Positions 29,704 through 41,427 of a DNA stretch of 64,000 nt are shown here, piece after piece. Within the stretch, counting starts at the first letter, position 1, and each line of letters opens with the position of its first letter. The translations under genes and the position numbers were made by a program. The stretch comes from Agapetus fuscipes (lineage: Eukaryota > Arthropoda > Insecta > Trichoptera > Glossosomatidae): the NCBI GenBank assembly GCA_951799405.1, contig OX637334.1, positions 6,200,001 through 6,264,000 of the forward strand, read 5' to 3'. The notes beneath the pieces were generated by a model, which had not been told where the DNA came from, did not search any database, and saw nothing but the letters and a program-made list of their open reading frames with translations.

Positions 29704-30290
29704 AAACCTTGACAAATAGGTTGGTGTGGGGCTGACCATACACGCTGTACAAACTTGATTAATAATAATAATCTAAGTTGCAAGGATATATTCATTCAAA
29801 GCTCTCGATCAGATGTATGCCCACAAACAAACACGTGTAGTTCGCGCTTACAAATGCTGATTGTGTACTTACAAATAAAATCCAAACCTCAAATGAACAT
29901 AAGCCCTGCAACTCTTGCCGACATTCCCTGAAACAGGGTTGACATTGGCAAAGTGAACCATTTTGTACAGCATGGCTGGTCAGCCTCATACCAACCTATA
30001 AGTCAAGGAATACGAGTAATAAATAACATTTAAGTATAAAAAAAAAAAAAAACAAGAACAAAACCTAAAAAATAAATCTATACAAAAAGATTCACTTTTT
30101 CTAATGCCACCTCGGTGTCAGGGAAAGGCGGCAGGAGTTGCAAAATTGTTATTCATTATACACAGTCGATATGTATATATTTTAAGAGAAGAATGGAAAT
30201 TATACATGTCTGCTTGTGGGAATGCATTTAATATAAATCTTAAATGATATATATCTTTGCAGCTTAGATTAGATTAGATTAGATTAGATG
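29704..30290 (+). mobile_element. Rep-A copy, older type, split by a long Rep-A
   Basis: 5' part 29704-29775 (CTTGACAAATAGGTTGGTGT to CTGTACAAACTTGATT). 3' part from GATTCACTTTTTCTAATGCC (30083) to a five-unit TTAGA tail at 30267-30290. GATT is present at both edges of the insert. Confidence 0.8.
29776..30086 (-). mobile_element. Rep-A long form
   Basis: The usual Rep-A (29776-30015) plus an extra 5' stretch of about 70 bp that begins TTTTTGTATAGATTTATTTT on the minus strand. The same extension, with the same start, occurs at 54262-54578. It resembles the UTR upstream of Rep-A in LINE-B2. Confidence 0.8.
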
Positions 30291-30327
30291 GATAACTTGT
30301 ACATTTTATTTTACACTTTTATCCATA

Positions 30328-30571
30328 ATCTCTTGCAAAAAAATATTGTCATTGAAGGCCCATATTTAATGAATGTCCACAAACACATTTAAGTTCGCGC
30401 TTACACATGATGCATGTGTAGGCACATACAAAATAAACCAAACCTCACATGACCATCAACTTTGTAACTCCTGTTCCTGAAACCGGGGTGACATTTGCAA
30501 AAGTGAACCATTTTTTGTGGACTTTGGCAGAATGGTGGGGCAGCCTTATATCAACCTATTAGTCACGGAAC
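30328..30571 (-). mobile_element. Rep-A copy, older type
   Basis: GTTCCGTGACTAATAGG at the 5' end (30571), with CCCGGTTTCAGG and TATGTGCCTACACATGCATC. Confidence 0.75.
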
Positions 30572-31333
30572 TGTTATTACTTTGAATTCCTTTTGATCTC
30601 ATGCTATGACTTTTCCACGAATTGAGGACCGCACATGATATACAAAATTATGACGTCACACGGATATGCCACAATGTAAAATGTAAAAAAATAATAATAC
30701 GGCTTGCAAAGACTGAAGAGTGAAGACCCACACAAGTGTAATGCTTGTCCACCGAAAAAAACTAACTTCAAATCTTGAGTCTTTTGAAAGTAAAAATAAC
30801 AATCACAATCGCTGTTTTTCGATAGAAATCGAGCTAAAAGAAGGTATTTGGAAATGTACCTGCCTAAATAAAGGGACTATTTGTGTCCCTTGAGAAAGCC
30901 TGTCCCTTTCTGGGCTACATGATACGCCTTGCAATAATTCACAATGTAGAATAAAGTCAAAGGAAAGCCGAAATTAGTTGCAAATTACATTCACTCATTT
31001 ACATTCCACGTGTGCATTTACATAATATATAACTTTTACGGGATATGGCAATTCTCACGCGCTGATGTAAATCGGGGTTGTTATGGATATTTGTTTCCAT
31101 ATCCGAAACAATCGGATATCAGAAATAAGTACAATTAATATATATATATATGTTCACGTATGTAAGCAAAGCCGATGTACAACGTTTATGACAATATTAA
31201 AAAATGTAATACAAAATTCAAATTTAATGTGGTTTTATAATGATTTCTTTGCATTTTGAAGTGAACAGCTGTAATAATCACTCGTATGACTGATTGTAAA
31301 GCAAAATGATAATCTAAAAATAGTTACACAATC
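30572..31333. other. Unassigned
   Basis: AT-rich, with a short AT run at 31139-31152. ATATCCGAAACAATCGGATA near 31100 is a small palindrome; similar ATATCC words recur near 31640-31730. Confidence 0.4.
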
Positions 31334-31550
31334 TATCTATAATCTATAATCTAAGTTGCAAGGATATATTCATTCAAAGCTCTCAGATGTATGCCCACAA
31401 ACAAACACGTGTAGTTCGCGCTTACAAATGCTGATTGTGTATTTACAAATAAAATCCAAACCTCAAACGAACATAAGCCCTGCAACTTTTGCCGACATTC
31501 CCTGAAACAGGGGTGACATTGGCAAAGTGAACCATTTTTTACAGTATGGG
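31334..31550 (-). mobile_element. Rep-A copy, 5'-truncated, perfect 10-bp target duplication
   Basis: TTACACAATC lies at 31324-31333 and again at 31551-31560. The copy starts inside CCCATACTGTAAAAAATGG and ends in TTATAGATTATAGATAGAT. Confidence 0.9.
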
Positions 31551-31774
31551 TTACACAATCAATGTTCTTATTCTTGATAAGATTTGATTAGATTCTTAGA
31601 TGGTTTCTAGGTATGTTTTATAGATTCGCAATTCCTCAAAAATCTAATATCCGGAGCCGGAACTATCCAAAACTAGATATCCAAAATAATAACATATCCG
31701 TAACCGAAATAATACTATTTCTATATCCATAATCATACATGTATAACATCCCTAAATAATGGAATATAACATTA

Positions 31775-32046
31775 GACCGGTCTTTAGTCTAGTAGTTAAC
31801 GTTGCAGATGATTTTTTATCGAAATGGTGTAGATTCGATTCCCGGCGGAGCACTTAAAAAATATTATAATAATTATTATTCTTTTACTCTGGTTTTACAA
31901 TTTACCTGCGTTAATCAAAGTTATATCTGGTCTTACACCAATTAATTGGGTTTTACTTGAGAATTGAGGCTTTCATGCGACAAACTAGCTTGCTTGGGGG
32001 GCTTGAGGTGTCATTAAACAAACAGCGCTCACAAAATAAATCATCT
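31775..32046 (+). mobile_element. S1 copy, diverged
   Basis: GACCGGTCTTTAGTCTAGTA, GATTCGATTCCCGGCGGAGC, GGGTTTTACTTGAGAATTGA and TCACAAAATAAATCATC are in S1 order. Confidence 0.8.
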
Positions 32047-32400
32047 CGGAATTTATTCATTTTAGTTTTTCAATGAACGAAATAAATAAATATTTCACTT
32101 ATTCAAATATTCAAAATAATACAAATAAATTATTTGAAATATGAAATTCATATTCGTTTATCATACGGCAATATATTCAAATAAAACAATAAATTGAAAT
32201 GCAGCTATAAAGACGATATGAAATATTTACTTGCTCCTGTCTACTTCATATATTTTCATATTAATCTTCCCCTAACTCAAGTATAAAAAGGTACGTTTAC
32301 ACTCAGCCAATGCGTTTACCCAAAAAATGTACGAATATAGACCTGGCAAGATTGCAGTGGCGAAAAAAAATGACGTCACTTGGCCGGGCTTAAGGCAGGA
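32047..32400. other. No recognisable feature
   Basis: AT-rich; AAATATTCAAATA-like words, no tandem order. Confidence 0.4.
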
Positions 32401-32660
32401 TCTAATCTAATCTAATCTAATCTAAGTTGCAAAGATATGTTACATTGGAGATTCACATTACATGCATTCCCACAACCAAGACACGTACAAGTTCGCGCTT
32501 GCACATGCCCCACGTGAGCCTACAACATAAAAACCAATCTCAAACGGACATACACCCTGCAACTCTTGCCGTCCTTCCCTGTAACAGGGGTGACATTGGC
32601 AAAGTGAACCATTTTTTACAGCATGGGTGGTCAGCCGCATACCAACCTATAAGTCAAGGA
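32401..32660 (-). mobile_element. Rep-A copy, full length, TTAGA tail
   Basis: 5' end TTCCTTGACTTATAGGTTGG at 32660; five TTAGA-type units at 32401-32424. Close to the copies at 12013 and 46915. Confidence 0.88.
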
Positions 32661-32937
32661 ACTGGATAGTCAGTCATAACTTCAATATAATATTATTTCG
32701 AATTGTTTGTGTATCAACACTGATTATAGCACATCTTTCAATTAAATAAATAAAATATTATTTAATATTATTTCGTAGGTAGATGGAAAGATATATTTAG
32801 TACAACTGCCACACATCTGAAAAATTAAAAATATAAATAAGCCTCCGATTTTATGGAATTCAATTCTTACTCTCTCTGTGTAACCAAATGTTTTAATTTA
32901 CAAGAAACATTTTTTGTTTAAATAAAGGTTCAAAATA

Positions 32938-33195
32938 ATATGGTGAGATGGTTTGGACATGTAGAAATAATTGATGACGAAAGTCTTACAAAGTATATTA
33001 ACTGAGGAAATATTAAAAAGAAAGAAGAAAGAAAAACCCGAGAAAAGTACGGCCGAATCAGATTGCTTAAATTATGTTAGAATGGGTTTTACAAAAAGAA
33101 TGTAAAAAGATGAAATGTATAAAAAAATGATGGAAAAATATGGAGGTAAACCTACAGAGGCTCTGGCGAAATTGCGACAGAATTACAGTTACAGT
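32938..33195 (+). pseudogene. LINE-B4: RTE-like LINE tail
   Basis: The frame begins MVRWFGHVEIIDDESLTKYI, then is disrupted by stops and shifts. It ends GAGGCTCTGG and AATTACAGTTACAGT, as in LINE-B3. Confidence 0.75.
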
Positions 33196-33285
33196 CACAC
33201 ATGCATCTTGCGTAATCGTACGCAGGTCTGCTTATGGGCATGCATTAAATATGATTCTTAAATATTATTTTTATTGTGTAGATTC
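33196..33285 (+). mobile_element. Rep-A 3' fragment
   Basis: CGCAGGTCTGCTTATGGGCA to TTTATTGTGTAGATTCCC, directly behind the LINE-B4 tail. Confidence 0.55.
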
Positions 33286-33589
33286 CCTTGAGGCACTCAC
33301 TAGTAACCACTACGGTTAAGTTTAAGAATTAAGTTTTGTACTTTGGGTACAGACTCCGGGCTTTTTAGCTTTGAGAATGAAAAACGCCTGGTTTTCAGGG
33401 GAATGGGCTGGGAGTGATATGAGAAAGCTTTGATGTATGCGTCTGCGTTGTGAATGAACTAATATCATTTCATAAAAAGATGGAACTTTCGGCAAGTGAG
33501 GAAAATGATAAATTCACAGTCGTTGAATTCCAAATTTAACATTTTTCCAAGTAATGAGACAATAATATGAAGTGTACTTATTTATAAAG
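33286..33589. other. No recognisable feature
   Basis: No shared repeats or frames. Confidence 0.4.
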
Positions 33590-34096
33590 TTCCTTGACTT
33601 ATAGGTTGCTATGAGGCTGAACCCCCTTGCTGTAAGACTTGGTTGACTTTATCCAATGCCATCCCGGTTTCAGGAAAGGCAGCAAAAGTTGCACTACACA
33701 TATAGTGTAACTTCTTGCCTGCGTTATCCCTAAAGGGGTCGCATGTGGCGATTCGGGACCTATTTATTTTTACGGATAAGGAGACAGGCCTCACGTCAAC
33801 CCCTTCAGTTGAAGTGGGGGTTTCCCAGCTTCCAAGGGGGCTGGTTTTCATTTCTTGTGAAGTATGAGTACACGTTGCTGGTGTTTATTTTGGGTTTGAA
33901 ATGAACACCGAAATGGGAAATCATTTCTGTCACCTTCGGTGGGGATCAAACCCTTGCTCTCGGCATTTAAAGTTTGATATATTATTATGTTTGTAGACAA
34001 GCAGCATGTTTAAGCGCGGACTTACGTTTTTCCTGCATGTGGGTATGCATTTAATATGAGCCTTAAATTTAAATAAATGTATGCAACTTAGATTAT
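33590..34096 (+). mobile_element. Rep-A copy, split by S2
   Basis: 5' part to AAAAGTTGCA (33694). The 3' part resumes near 33967 (AAGTTTGATATATTATTATG) and ends TTAGATTATAGAT. Confidence 0.78.
33695..33966 (-). mobile_element. S2 SINE lacking its tRNA head
   Basis: Tail CTACACATATAGTGTAACTT at 33695, body through CACCTTCGGTGGGGATCAAA, stopping at CTCTCGGCAT before the A box: a 5'-truncated insertion. Confidence 0.85.
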
Positions 34097-34555
34097 AGAT
34101 AAATGCATTTTTCATATGAGGCCATTCAATATCAAGAAATATGAAAACTTTTCATCTTTATTTCAAATATAAAAGTGAAGTGTAAAATTCTAAAGAGAAA
34201 TGCTTCGAGGAATAATTTTATGAGCGCTGTAAAACTACTAAAGTTGGTAAAAATAACTTTACTGCCGAACACTTAGGAAAACTTTTTATGTTCTCTTGAA
34301 AGCTTTTTATTTTTATAAAATGTTATATAAATTGCTTTGATAGTTATAAAGGTACTAGAATAACTAGATAGTCAAAGTACTTGTTATAAAGTGTGCGAGT
34401 GCCTGAGTGTCTGGAGTCTTCGAGCGAATGCTGTTGTTTGGTGGGCTTACTAGGATGGGTGCGTGGAATGCTGCAACGCACGCTATTGTGAAAACTTAGA
34501 ATGTGTAAAAAAATAACTTTATCGTATGACACTTAGGAAACTAGCTGAAAGCTAT
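34097..34555. other. No recognisable feature
   Basis: AT-rich; 34355-34380 has CTAGAATAACTAGATAG. No gene. Confidence 0.4.
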
Positions 34556-35025
34556 ATAATTTTTAATGTAATTTGCAAAGATATTTGAGTCGTATAACTG
34601 CAAACGCCGTCCTCTCCAAAATTTATTATTTTTAAGATAATGATTGAATTTGATTCTGCGCAGTGTAACAAATCATTTGCTGTGTGCGATATAATGTAAA
34701 CCTTACTTAATCCTTCGTAATTTAAATTGAAAAAGTATGATATTGTGCAAACGCCGTCATCTCCAACTGGTGTTGTCGTTTTACAAGTTTACAAGTTTTT
34801 TTTCTCAAAATCATCGCGTAAGGAGTTGACGGCGTTTGCATTTATACGACTCATATCAACATTTGAGTTTCAGATTAAATGCATGCCTACACGCAGACAT
34901 GTGTATGTTCACGTTAACAAATGCTGCATGTGTACTTAGAAATTAAAATCCAAAACTTAAATATACATGCAACTATTGCCGATCTTCCATGAAACAGGGG
35001 GGACATTGATAACGTTGACAAAGTT
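34556..35025 (-). mobile_element. Rep-A copy, older type, carrying a terminal-inverted-repeat element
   Basis: 3' end 34556-34585 (TTTGCAAAGATAT as seen on the plus strand). The body resumes at 34854 (CATTTGAGTTTCAGATTAAA) and continues to 35025. Confidence 0.72.
34586..34853. mobile_element. Miniature element with 30-bp terminal inverted repeats
   Basis: Ends TGAGTCGTATAACTGCAAAC and, reversed, TGAGTCGTATAAATGCAAAC, both continuing GCCGTC. A third, internal GCAAACGCCGTC lies at 34747. 268 bp, no coding capacity. Superfamily unknown. Confidence 0.75.
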
Positions 35026-35039
35026 ATTTAAGTAAGAGT

Positions 35040-35070
35040 GTATGTGTGTGTGTGCGTGTGTGTGCATGTC
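35040..35070. repeat. GT-rich microsatellite
   Basis: About 14 GT-type dinucleotides with a few interruptions. Confidence 0.8.
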
Positions 35071-35125
35071 TCTTCAAATGAATGATGGTGTGCATACATA
35101 CACTGGACATCGATAAACCTTAAAG

Positions 35126-35149
35126 AAATAATAATAATAATAATAATTT
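35126..35149. repeat. AAT microsatellite
   Basis: Seven to eight AAT units. Confidence 0.8.
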
Positions 35150-36479
35150 ATTCATAAAACTGTTTTACAGGAGATTAACATAGGGTGCAGCTTTTTAACT
35201 TAAGTAAGAAAATAATACATGTGCTCACACTGAGATAAAGGCAGAAAATTCAACTGAAATATATATTTTCAAATAAAGGTAGTTGCAAAGAAAATTTCGC
35301 TGTGCTGAATTTTGTTTGCGGAGAGAAAATCTGAAGCATTTTTCCGCTGCAAATTCTGCATACAATGCAGGCACTACGCTGATAGAATATACCCAACTAT
35401 TTCATGATAACATGGACCGCATGTTTCAAAGAAAAATCTTATGTTTATAACGTTAGGTGCCTTCAAATAAATTCCTTAATCTTTTTGCCTTTCCTCAGCC
35501 TTGTTCCTCCTTCTAACACGCTTAGCATGCAACATTATGAAGTATTTACATGCAGTTTACCAATAGTGACAACTGAAGGATACTTATTGTCCCAAAGCTC
35601 TTGGGAATCGAAACGCGCACAGTAATTAAAAGTGTGCGAAATACATTATAATCAAGCAGATCATATGAGTAGAATCAGTGAGTCGTTTACATACAATCCT
35701 TGACTCTGATCCTTACTTTTGAGTAACATCACGCTCAGTGTGACCTTAAGTTAAAACTTACAAAAGATGCTCAGAACCGAAACCCAACAGGGTGTTATTT
35801 AAAATCATCGAGCCTTTAAATTATTTCACTTATGACTATCATTTCTTGTTTGTGCTCTGAGCCACCTTGTCTTATTTTAAACTAGAGAGTTTCACAGGCG
35901 GTCTAATCTGAATGTTGTCATAGATGGAATTAAATCCGTTCTACTGCTTATGCTATATTGAAGTTGGGTAAAACGATACTAAGAGGGCCTTCTGCCACTT
36001 GCATCTATATATTTTTTGCATGCGAGTCCTGCGACACATCTCGGATGGGATGGATACACAAGGCGTGGGTCAGAGGAGGAAGAACATGATTCTTTGTTAT
36101 CATTTTCCTAGCGAGCTTTCGATGTCATTTCGATATAATTGTCAAGAGGGCTACTAATAGATATAAAATTACAAATGTGGATTCCGGAGAAAGTTTTAGA
36201 TGGCGGAGCTGTGGTGGGATGAGGGAAGGGGTAAACAGAAAATTAAAAAATACGAGTACAATAGCGTTGGGGAGGAAGTTTTAAACGAAGGGTGGAGCTA
36301 TGTTTTTTTGTCTTAGATTTAGGAAAAAGAGCTTATTTTAAAATACTTGTGGTTAACAGATGTTTTCTTGGTATTTGTGGATAGTCGGGAGTATCATAAT
36401 ATCGAGAGTCCGTATTGAAAATCACGTGTTTCATGTCCATGTCATAAAATAACGATACATTTGAATAATACCCGCTGTT

Positions 36480-36714
36480 TGGAATGCATCGCGTGTCTAC
36501 AGTGCATTTGGTTGGGCCAGTGAAGAACAAAAGTTTTTGTATCACATGTGGCATTTTGGCAAATGTGAAGAAGTCATCCAAGATTTTCATATTAATCAAG
36601 TATTTGAAACGGCTCATGGATGTCTCGTCATATTTGCAGCTCAAGAGGATGGCAACCATCAGAGACAGATGGCTGATAGCACAAGGCACTGCCTTTAGAA
36701 GATGATGATGATGC
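36480..36714 (+). repeat. D3 repeat with GATGAT tail
   Basis: GGCTCATGGATGTCTCGTCA, CTCAAGAGGATGGCAACCAT and AGGCACTGCCTTTAGAAG, then GATGATGATGATG. The simple tail marks this strand as sense. The plus frame (to 36705) includes RLMDVSSYLQLKRMATIRDR and ends TAFRR; probably the last coding piece of a LINE-like element. Degenerate relatives lie at 15517 and 55511. Confidence 0.6.
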
Positions 36715-39266
36715 TTTGATAAGCTCCAGGGAAGAAAAAGATGAACTTACTTTAAAACACAAGCAAAACATAACATCTGCTTAAAACATAACGATTTAGA
36801 TCTTTCAATTTGTGATTTACAAGAGAACTTCATCCCATATCAATTATCATAGATCTTGGGATGAGGACAGTTTTTGACCTTGAAGTATATCTTCCATCTC
36901 GACTTCCACCTATGTATCATCATTTCATAAGCTACAATGTGTGATAGTCTTTCGTGACTCATTTTGTAGAACTGATATCCCTAAAATTTCCTCCTAAATT
37001 TGCTGCATCTCACAATGCTTTCTATTTCACATGTTTTTCTTACAAAGTCGTTGCGATCATTCTACTTCTGCCTGTGAATATACTACAAATAATAACTTTC
37101 ATTTCGGATGTTCTGAGTAGCCCTTTCTTCTTAATGTGTCCATCCACAGTACCTATGTTAAAACAAAATCTAACTTATTTTTGTTTGTTTGTTGCTAAGG
37201 AAATCAGACACACACCACGTAGACGTATGGTATTTTCCCGCAGCAAATAAAAAAACAAATTTCAAACATCCGTGCCAAAAAGATTTCAACTCCATCATAA
37301 TACAAGTTTTCTGAATAGGGTAGTTGCAGTGGTAGGGAAAACGGTTGAAAATAATTTGGTTCTGTAGAATACATTTCAAGGATCACAACCATATATTTTT
37401 TGTGTAGTAAAAATAAAAATATCATTGATAGTTTAAAAAAATAAAATGCGGAGAATTTTAGTTGCGCCAAAACGCAGCGCGTTCGACTTCGTGAATCTTG
37501 ACGTCAAAATGACGTCAAGATTCGCCACTGCGCCCGCCGATACCTGCACTCCGAAAATGCATCGGCGTCATATCTGCCTAAATAAACAAAATGACCTTTT
37601 TTCCGAAAATCGAGAATACGCTAATTTTAAAGAGCTTTAGTTTAAAAACTAAGCAAGATATTTTTTTTTTGAAAACGCAGATGCATTTTAAAAAATGTAT
37701 TCTACCATTTTATACAATCAAAAAAATATGTGATACTTCCCTATTATGAAAAAGAGTAAACGGTTTTTTTTTAGTCGAATAATTTTTTTTTTGTCTCTTT
37801 GATGAAAAAGTTTGCCAACCACTGTACTTGTCGGATATTCCTACTGTATTCTATAAAATAATCTCTTGATTATAACAGACATGAAAGAATACAGAGTCGT
37901 TTGGATTTCTGCCCCAAATGATGGATTTTTAGAGTAAATGGAGTTATTGCTTTGAGTTCAATGATTTATGATGAAGTTATTTAGATTTGGGTCACGCTGT
38001 ATGACATAACATTTGTTTTAGGTTTTTTGCAGCTTCTTCTATCAACTTAATGATAAAGATATGTTTTATTATTTCACATTACAAAATATAACGTAACAGA
38101 ATGTACCTTCTGTGCTTTGTTGCAATGATTACGACAATGTGATGTCCATTCTGAAAATGGTAACACATTCATATTTTTTCTCACTCTGTGACGATAAGCA
38201 CAGGTTTTTTTCTTCACTTTAAACTTACTTAAATTGCAACAAAATTTATACAGAGTTTTATATGCTTGCTTAACGACGCCTACCGAATGCTACTTCGCTT
38301 CGAGCGAAACCCGCCTTATATGTAAAGCGCTGGGAAACGTTCGAGACATCACTATAGCGTGTGCTGGATTCTTCTTAACACAGTCATACTATATTTCCGA
38401 GTATGTACTTGAAGATTCTCGACATGCATACATAATTACACATTACACTCACACACTTATTGTAATTGAATTTTTTTTTGTATCAAACAACTGTAACCAT
38501 CAAAGCGACTCGTATGACAATACATATGAATAATAATAATAATACAATGTTTATAGTGATTTTTTGTGATAAATCACTTCAAGGACACTATTCAACTGTA
38601 ACATCTCCGAGATAATCATGTCTTCAATCCCGACCTAAACGCACTTGCTCTCTACGGCTCTAGGCTCATGGGGTAGGGCATTTCAAGGCTGGCTTTGCAA
38701 AAGGTACGATCCAAGTACTTTGTTTTACTAGATTTTTTTTAAATACAGAGAAAAAACATTATTACAAGAAATTAAAATCACAAAGTTTTAATTTCACAAA
38801 CTGATATATATATTCATACATTAAAATCTGTTTTTTTTTACAAAAAAAAAATGTCTAAATGTCTCTTTTTTAGAATCAAACTCCGAGAAAAAAGTTCATT
38901 GCTAAACAAAGAAATTTAAGCAAATTGAAAAAGATTTCGAGGCAAGTAAACAAATGGTGCTCTTATAAAGCCTAGCAGTGTTTACTCTACAAACTGAATC
39001 GGGAACTGGTCCTTGCGGTTGTTTTTCCATTTCGACAACCTCATTTCTGCCGCAATAACATAGGCGACGGTTTTTTATTTAATTTTCCCTTCTCCCCGAA
39101 AGAGAGGGCCGAATAATCAAACCGTTTAGCGTATTAACCTGCTGAGTGCCAACACCTGCTCTCTCTCGAAGATATGTTACAAAGATGTGTACACATTGGA
39201 AATTCAAGTGAAAGCTTATTTTGGATGGTTGGTGCATTAACACTGTGAAAATTCATCTTAATTTAG
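36715..39266. other. Unassigned repeat-poor stretch
   Basis: The longest part without a recognised repeat. Frames of 62-99 codons occur on both strands with no domain, no splice pattern I can defend, and no RNA gene. A host gene intron or intergenic DNA is possible. Confidence 0.4.
37492..37522. promoter_or_regulatory. Palindrome with two TGACGTCA (CRE-type) sites
   Basis: GAATCTTGACGTCA and its exact reverse complement are separated by AAA. Each TGACGTCA is itself a perfect palindrome and is the consensus for CREB/ATF-type factors. No nearby gene is known. Confidence 0.4.
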
Positions 39267-39362
39267 TTATTAAAAATCTGTTTTATTTTCACTTTTTATT
39301 ATTATTTTTTTTAAGGACACAAACGTTTTCAAAAAGTGAAAATAAAACAGATTTTTAATAAT
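39267..39362. repeat. Inverted repeat
   Basis: ATTAAAAATCTGTTTTATTT continuing TCACTTTTT on the left, and its reverse complement on the right; about 31-bp arms, about 33-bp loop. Possibly a foldback element. Confidence 0.65.
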
Positions 39363-39554
39363 TAAATAATGAAAGCTTATTGTTTTTTTTGTTTGTTTTA
39401 AAATCGTGAAGATATTTGTTAAATTAATTATGGTAAAATAAATCATAAAGTTCTTTTTTACGAGTTGATTTATTCCTTTGTCTCTAGATAATGGTATAAT
39501 AACATCAAAAGTGCTATATTTATTTTAAGTTCTATTTTTACATTATTAATTATT

Positions 39555-39725
39555 TTGAGATTCATATAAAATGCATACTCACAAGCTAGTTCCTGTTGAT
39601 TTGCAGTTACACGTGGTGCAATTTTTATTACAAAACATGACCTAAGCCTGAAATAAACATAAGCCCTGCAACTCATGAAAAAAATCCTGAAACTTCATTA
39701 ATCAAACCTAACCAATTTTTACACT
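39555..39725 (-). mobile_element. Rep-A copy, strongly diverged
   Basis: AGATTCATATAAAATGCATA, CAGTTACACGTGGTGC and AACATAAGCCCTGCAACTCA are in order. Confidence 0.65.
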
Positions 39726-39750
39726 TAAGAGCACTTTATACCCTAAATTT

Positions 39751-39804
39751 GCTGTTTTTGTTTCTTAAAATTTATGGTCTTCAAAAGAGTTACAGTTATG
39801 AAAA
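39751..39804 (-). mobile_element. Fragment of the X element
   Basis: GCTGTTTTTGTTTCTTAAAA, TTTATGGTCTTC and AAAAGAGTTACAGTTATGAA correspond to the centre of the 179-bp units at 59.9-60.5 kb. Confidence 0.55.
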
Positions 39805-40050
39805 TGTGTGTCAGAAATGATTTCCCTTTTCGACGCTTATTTCAAACCCCAAAATAAAATCCTGGCAAGGTTTACTCAGCCTTCACAAGAAATGAGTACT
39901 AGCCACCTCGGGAGCTGCGAAACCCCCACTTTAACTGAAGTGGCTGGCCCAAGGCCGACCTGTAAAAATAAATAATTTCCACTCGCCACATGCGAAGCCC
40001 TTCGGCGATAACGCGGCAAGAATTTACTATTTATTTGTAGCTAAGTTGCG
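39805..40050 (+). mobile_element. S2 SINE lacking its tRNA head
   Basis: Starts at GTGTGTCAGAAATGATTTCC and runs through GATAACGCGGCAAGAA to TAGCTAAGTTGCGTTGC. Confidence 0.85.
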
Positions 40051-40621
40051 TTGCATCCAAATGCTCCAAACAAAAACTTATCTAGACCTTATTATTGCTA
40101 TCATTTTTAAATGCGTATTAAGTCAGCGGTATAGAGCGGGTTTGTTAATTCACCCCGTCGTCCAGAGTTGTTACAGCAGCAGGCTTTATGATAACAGTAA
40201 TTGTGGTCGGTAGAGAATAGGAATTCCTTAGTTGTATAAATAAATGATATTTGGGGGGAGGGGGTGTTAAATTAAAGGTTAAATTGATGATAACTCCCTG
40301 GAGTAATTTAATTCTAAAACCGTTCGTTGGCATACATTATTTTCTTAATGGAAAAATGGTACAATACATTTTACAATACAGTAATTAATTTTTAATTCAT
40401 TAAACGTTTTAATGGATAATTGCTAACAGTTTTTCCATCACTCGACGTCTCCTATCTCGTGCATATCTTGATATTGTATTTGTTATCTCATAATTCAGAC
40501 GCGTGCATAGAGTATAGACAAATACATTTCAGAATAAATATTTTCTCGCATTCCTTTAAAACAGCTCATTGGAAATTTACTGAAGTGCTAACGATGGCTC
40601 CAATTAAACTTCAATGTTGAA
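40051..40621. other. No recognisable feature
   Basis: Short frames only; GGGGGGAGGGGGTG at 40254 is a G-rich tract. Confidence 0.4.
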
Positions 40622-40891
40622 GCTCCTTGACTAATAATATTAGGATGAGATCGTTGAATAATAAGTTGGTATGAGGCTGATCCTGCATGCTGTAAAAACT
40701 TAGTTCACTTTCGCCAATGCCACACCGGTTTCAGAGAAAATCGGCGGAAGTTGAAAAGTGTATGTTGATGTGTCGTTTGATTTATTTTGCATGTACAAAT
40801 GCAGCCTGTGTAAGCGCGATCTTACATGTGCCTGCTTGCATCAAATATAAACTTTAAATTTCAATTTATCTTTGCAAGTCAGATTACAGAT
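40622..40891 (+). mobile_element. Rep-A copy with a 30-bp insertion near its 5' end
   Basis: GCTCCTTGACTAAT, then extra bases with AATAATATTAGGATGAG, then AAGTTGGTATGAGGCTGA. The older core ends AGTCAGATTACAGAT. Confidence 0.75.
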
Positions 40892-41246
40892 ATTTTTCGT
40901 TTGTTCGTTTCTTAAATTAAATTAAAACTTTATTTCTTTCAATTTGCATTTTTCAATTTTAGATCAACATAATCTCGTGCTCGACTTTTATGAATTCACA
41001 ACTGAAACTGTAACAATGTTTCTGCAAAAACTGAAATAAAATATTAAAACATTATTGTTTCGCTCTTGCCAAAGTCCCGCTCGAGTAGATCACGTTTCAA
41101 AATTTTCACTTCTTGTTACTTTATATTTTTACAGCGTCGAAGCTTTGAGAAATATCTCTACAAAAGTTTCAGGGCTGAAAGGAAACTTTCGAGTTCAAAA
41201 TAAAATGGTCAGATAAATAAACCTCTGAAATTTTGCAGAATACTTT
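40892..41246. other. No recognisable feature
   Basis: AT-rich; no frames or shared repeats. Confidence 0.4.
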
Positions 41247-41361
41247 CCGTGCTATTCACACAGCATATAATCCATAGCTGATCCATAGGACATCGTGTTC
41301 TTTGAGTGGAAAAATCACTTAAGTGGCAGATAAGCCTTGGATTTGCTGTGTGCGAATAGCG
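41247..41361. mobile_element. M3 hairpin element
   Basis: GTGCTATTCACACAGC on the left and, reversed, GCGCTATTCGCACACAGC on the right, with CCATAGCTGATCCATAGGAC inside. Matches 50633-50745. Confidence 0.6.
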
Positions 41362-41427
41362 CTGTTCTAGAGCTGTATACATTCTTAAGCATTCTTTTTT
41401 TCTTTTCAATTATTTAAGCTTTTAAAC

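Larger units (their letters stand above)
35026..36479. other. Unassigned repeat-poor stretch
   Basis: GT-rich microsatellite at 35040-35070 and AAT microsatellite near 35126-35149. Small frames at 35404 and elsewhere show no domain. GATGGGATGGATACACAAGG at 36045 resembles a LINE tail but is too short to call. Confidence 0.4.

Noticed and set aside
36333..36689. 118-codon minus frame as a host gene
   Set aside because: It runs antisense through the D3 repeat, which has a simple-sequence tail on the other strand and two other copies in the window.
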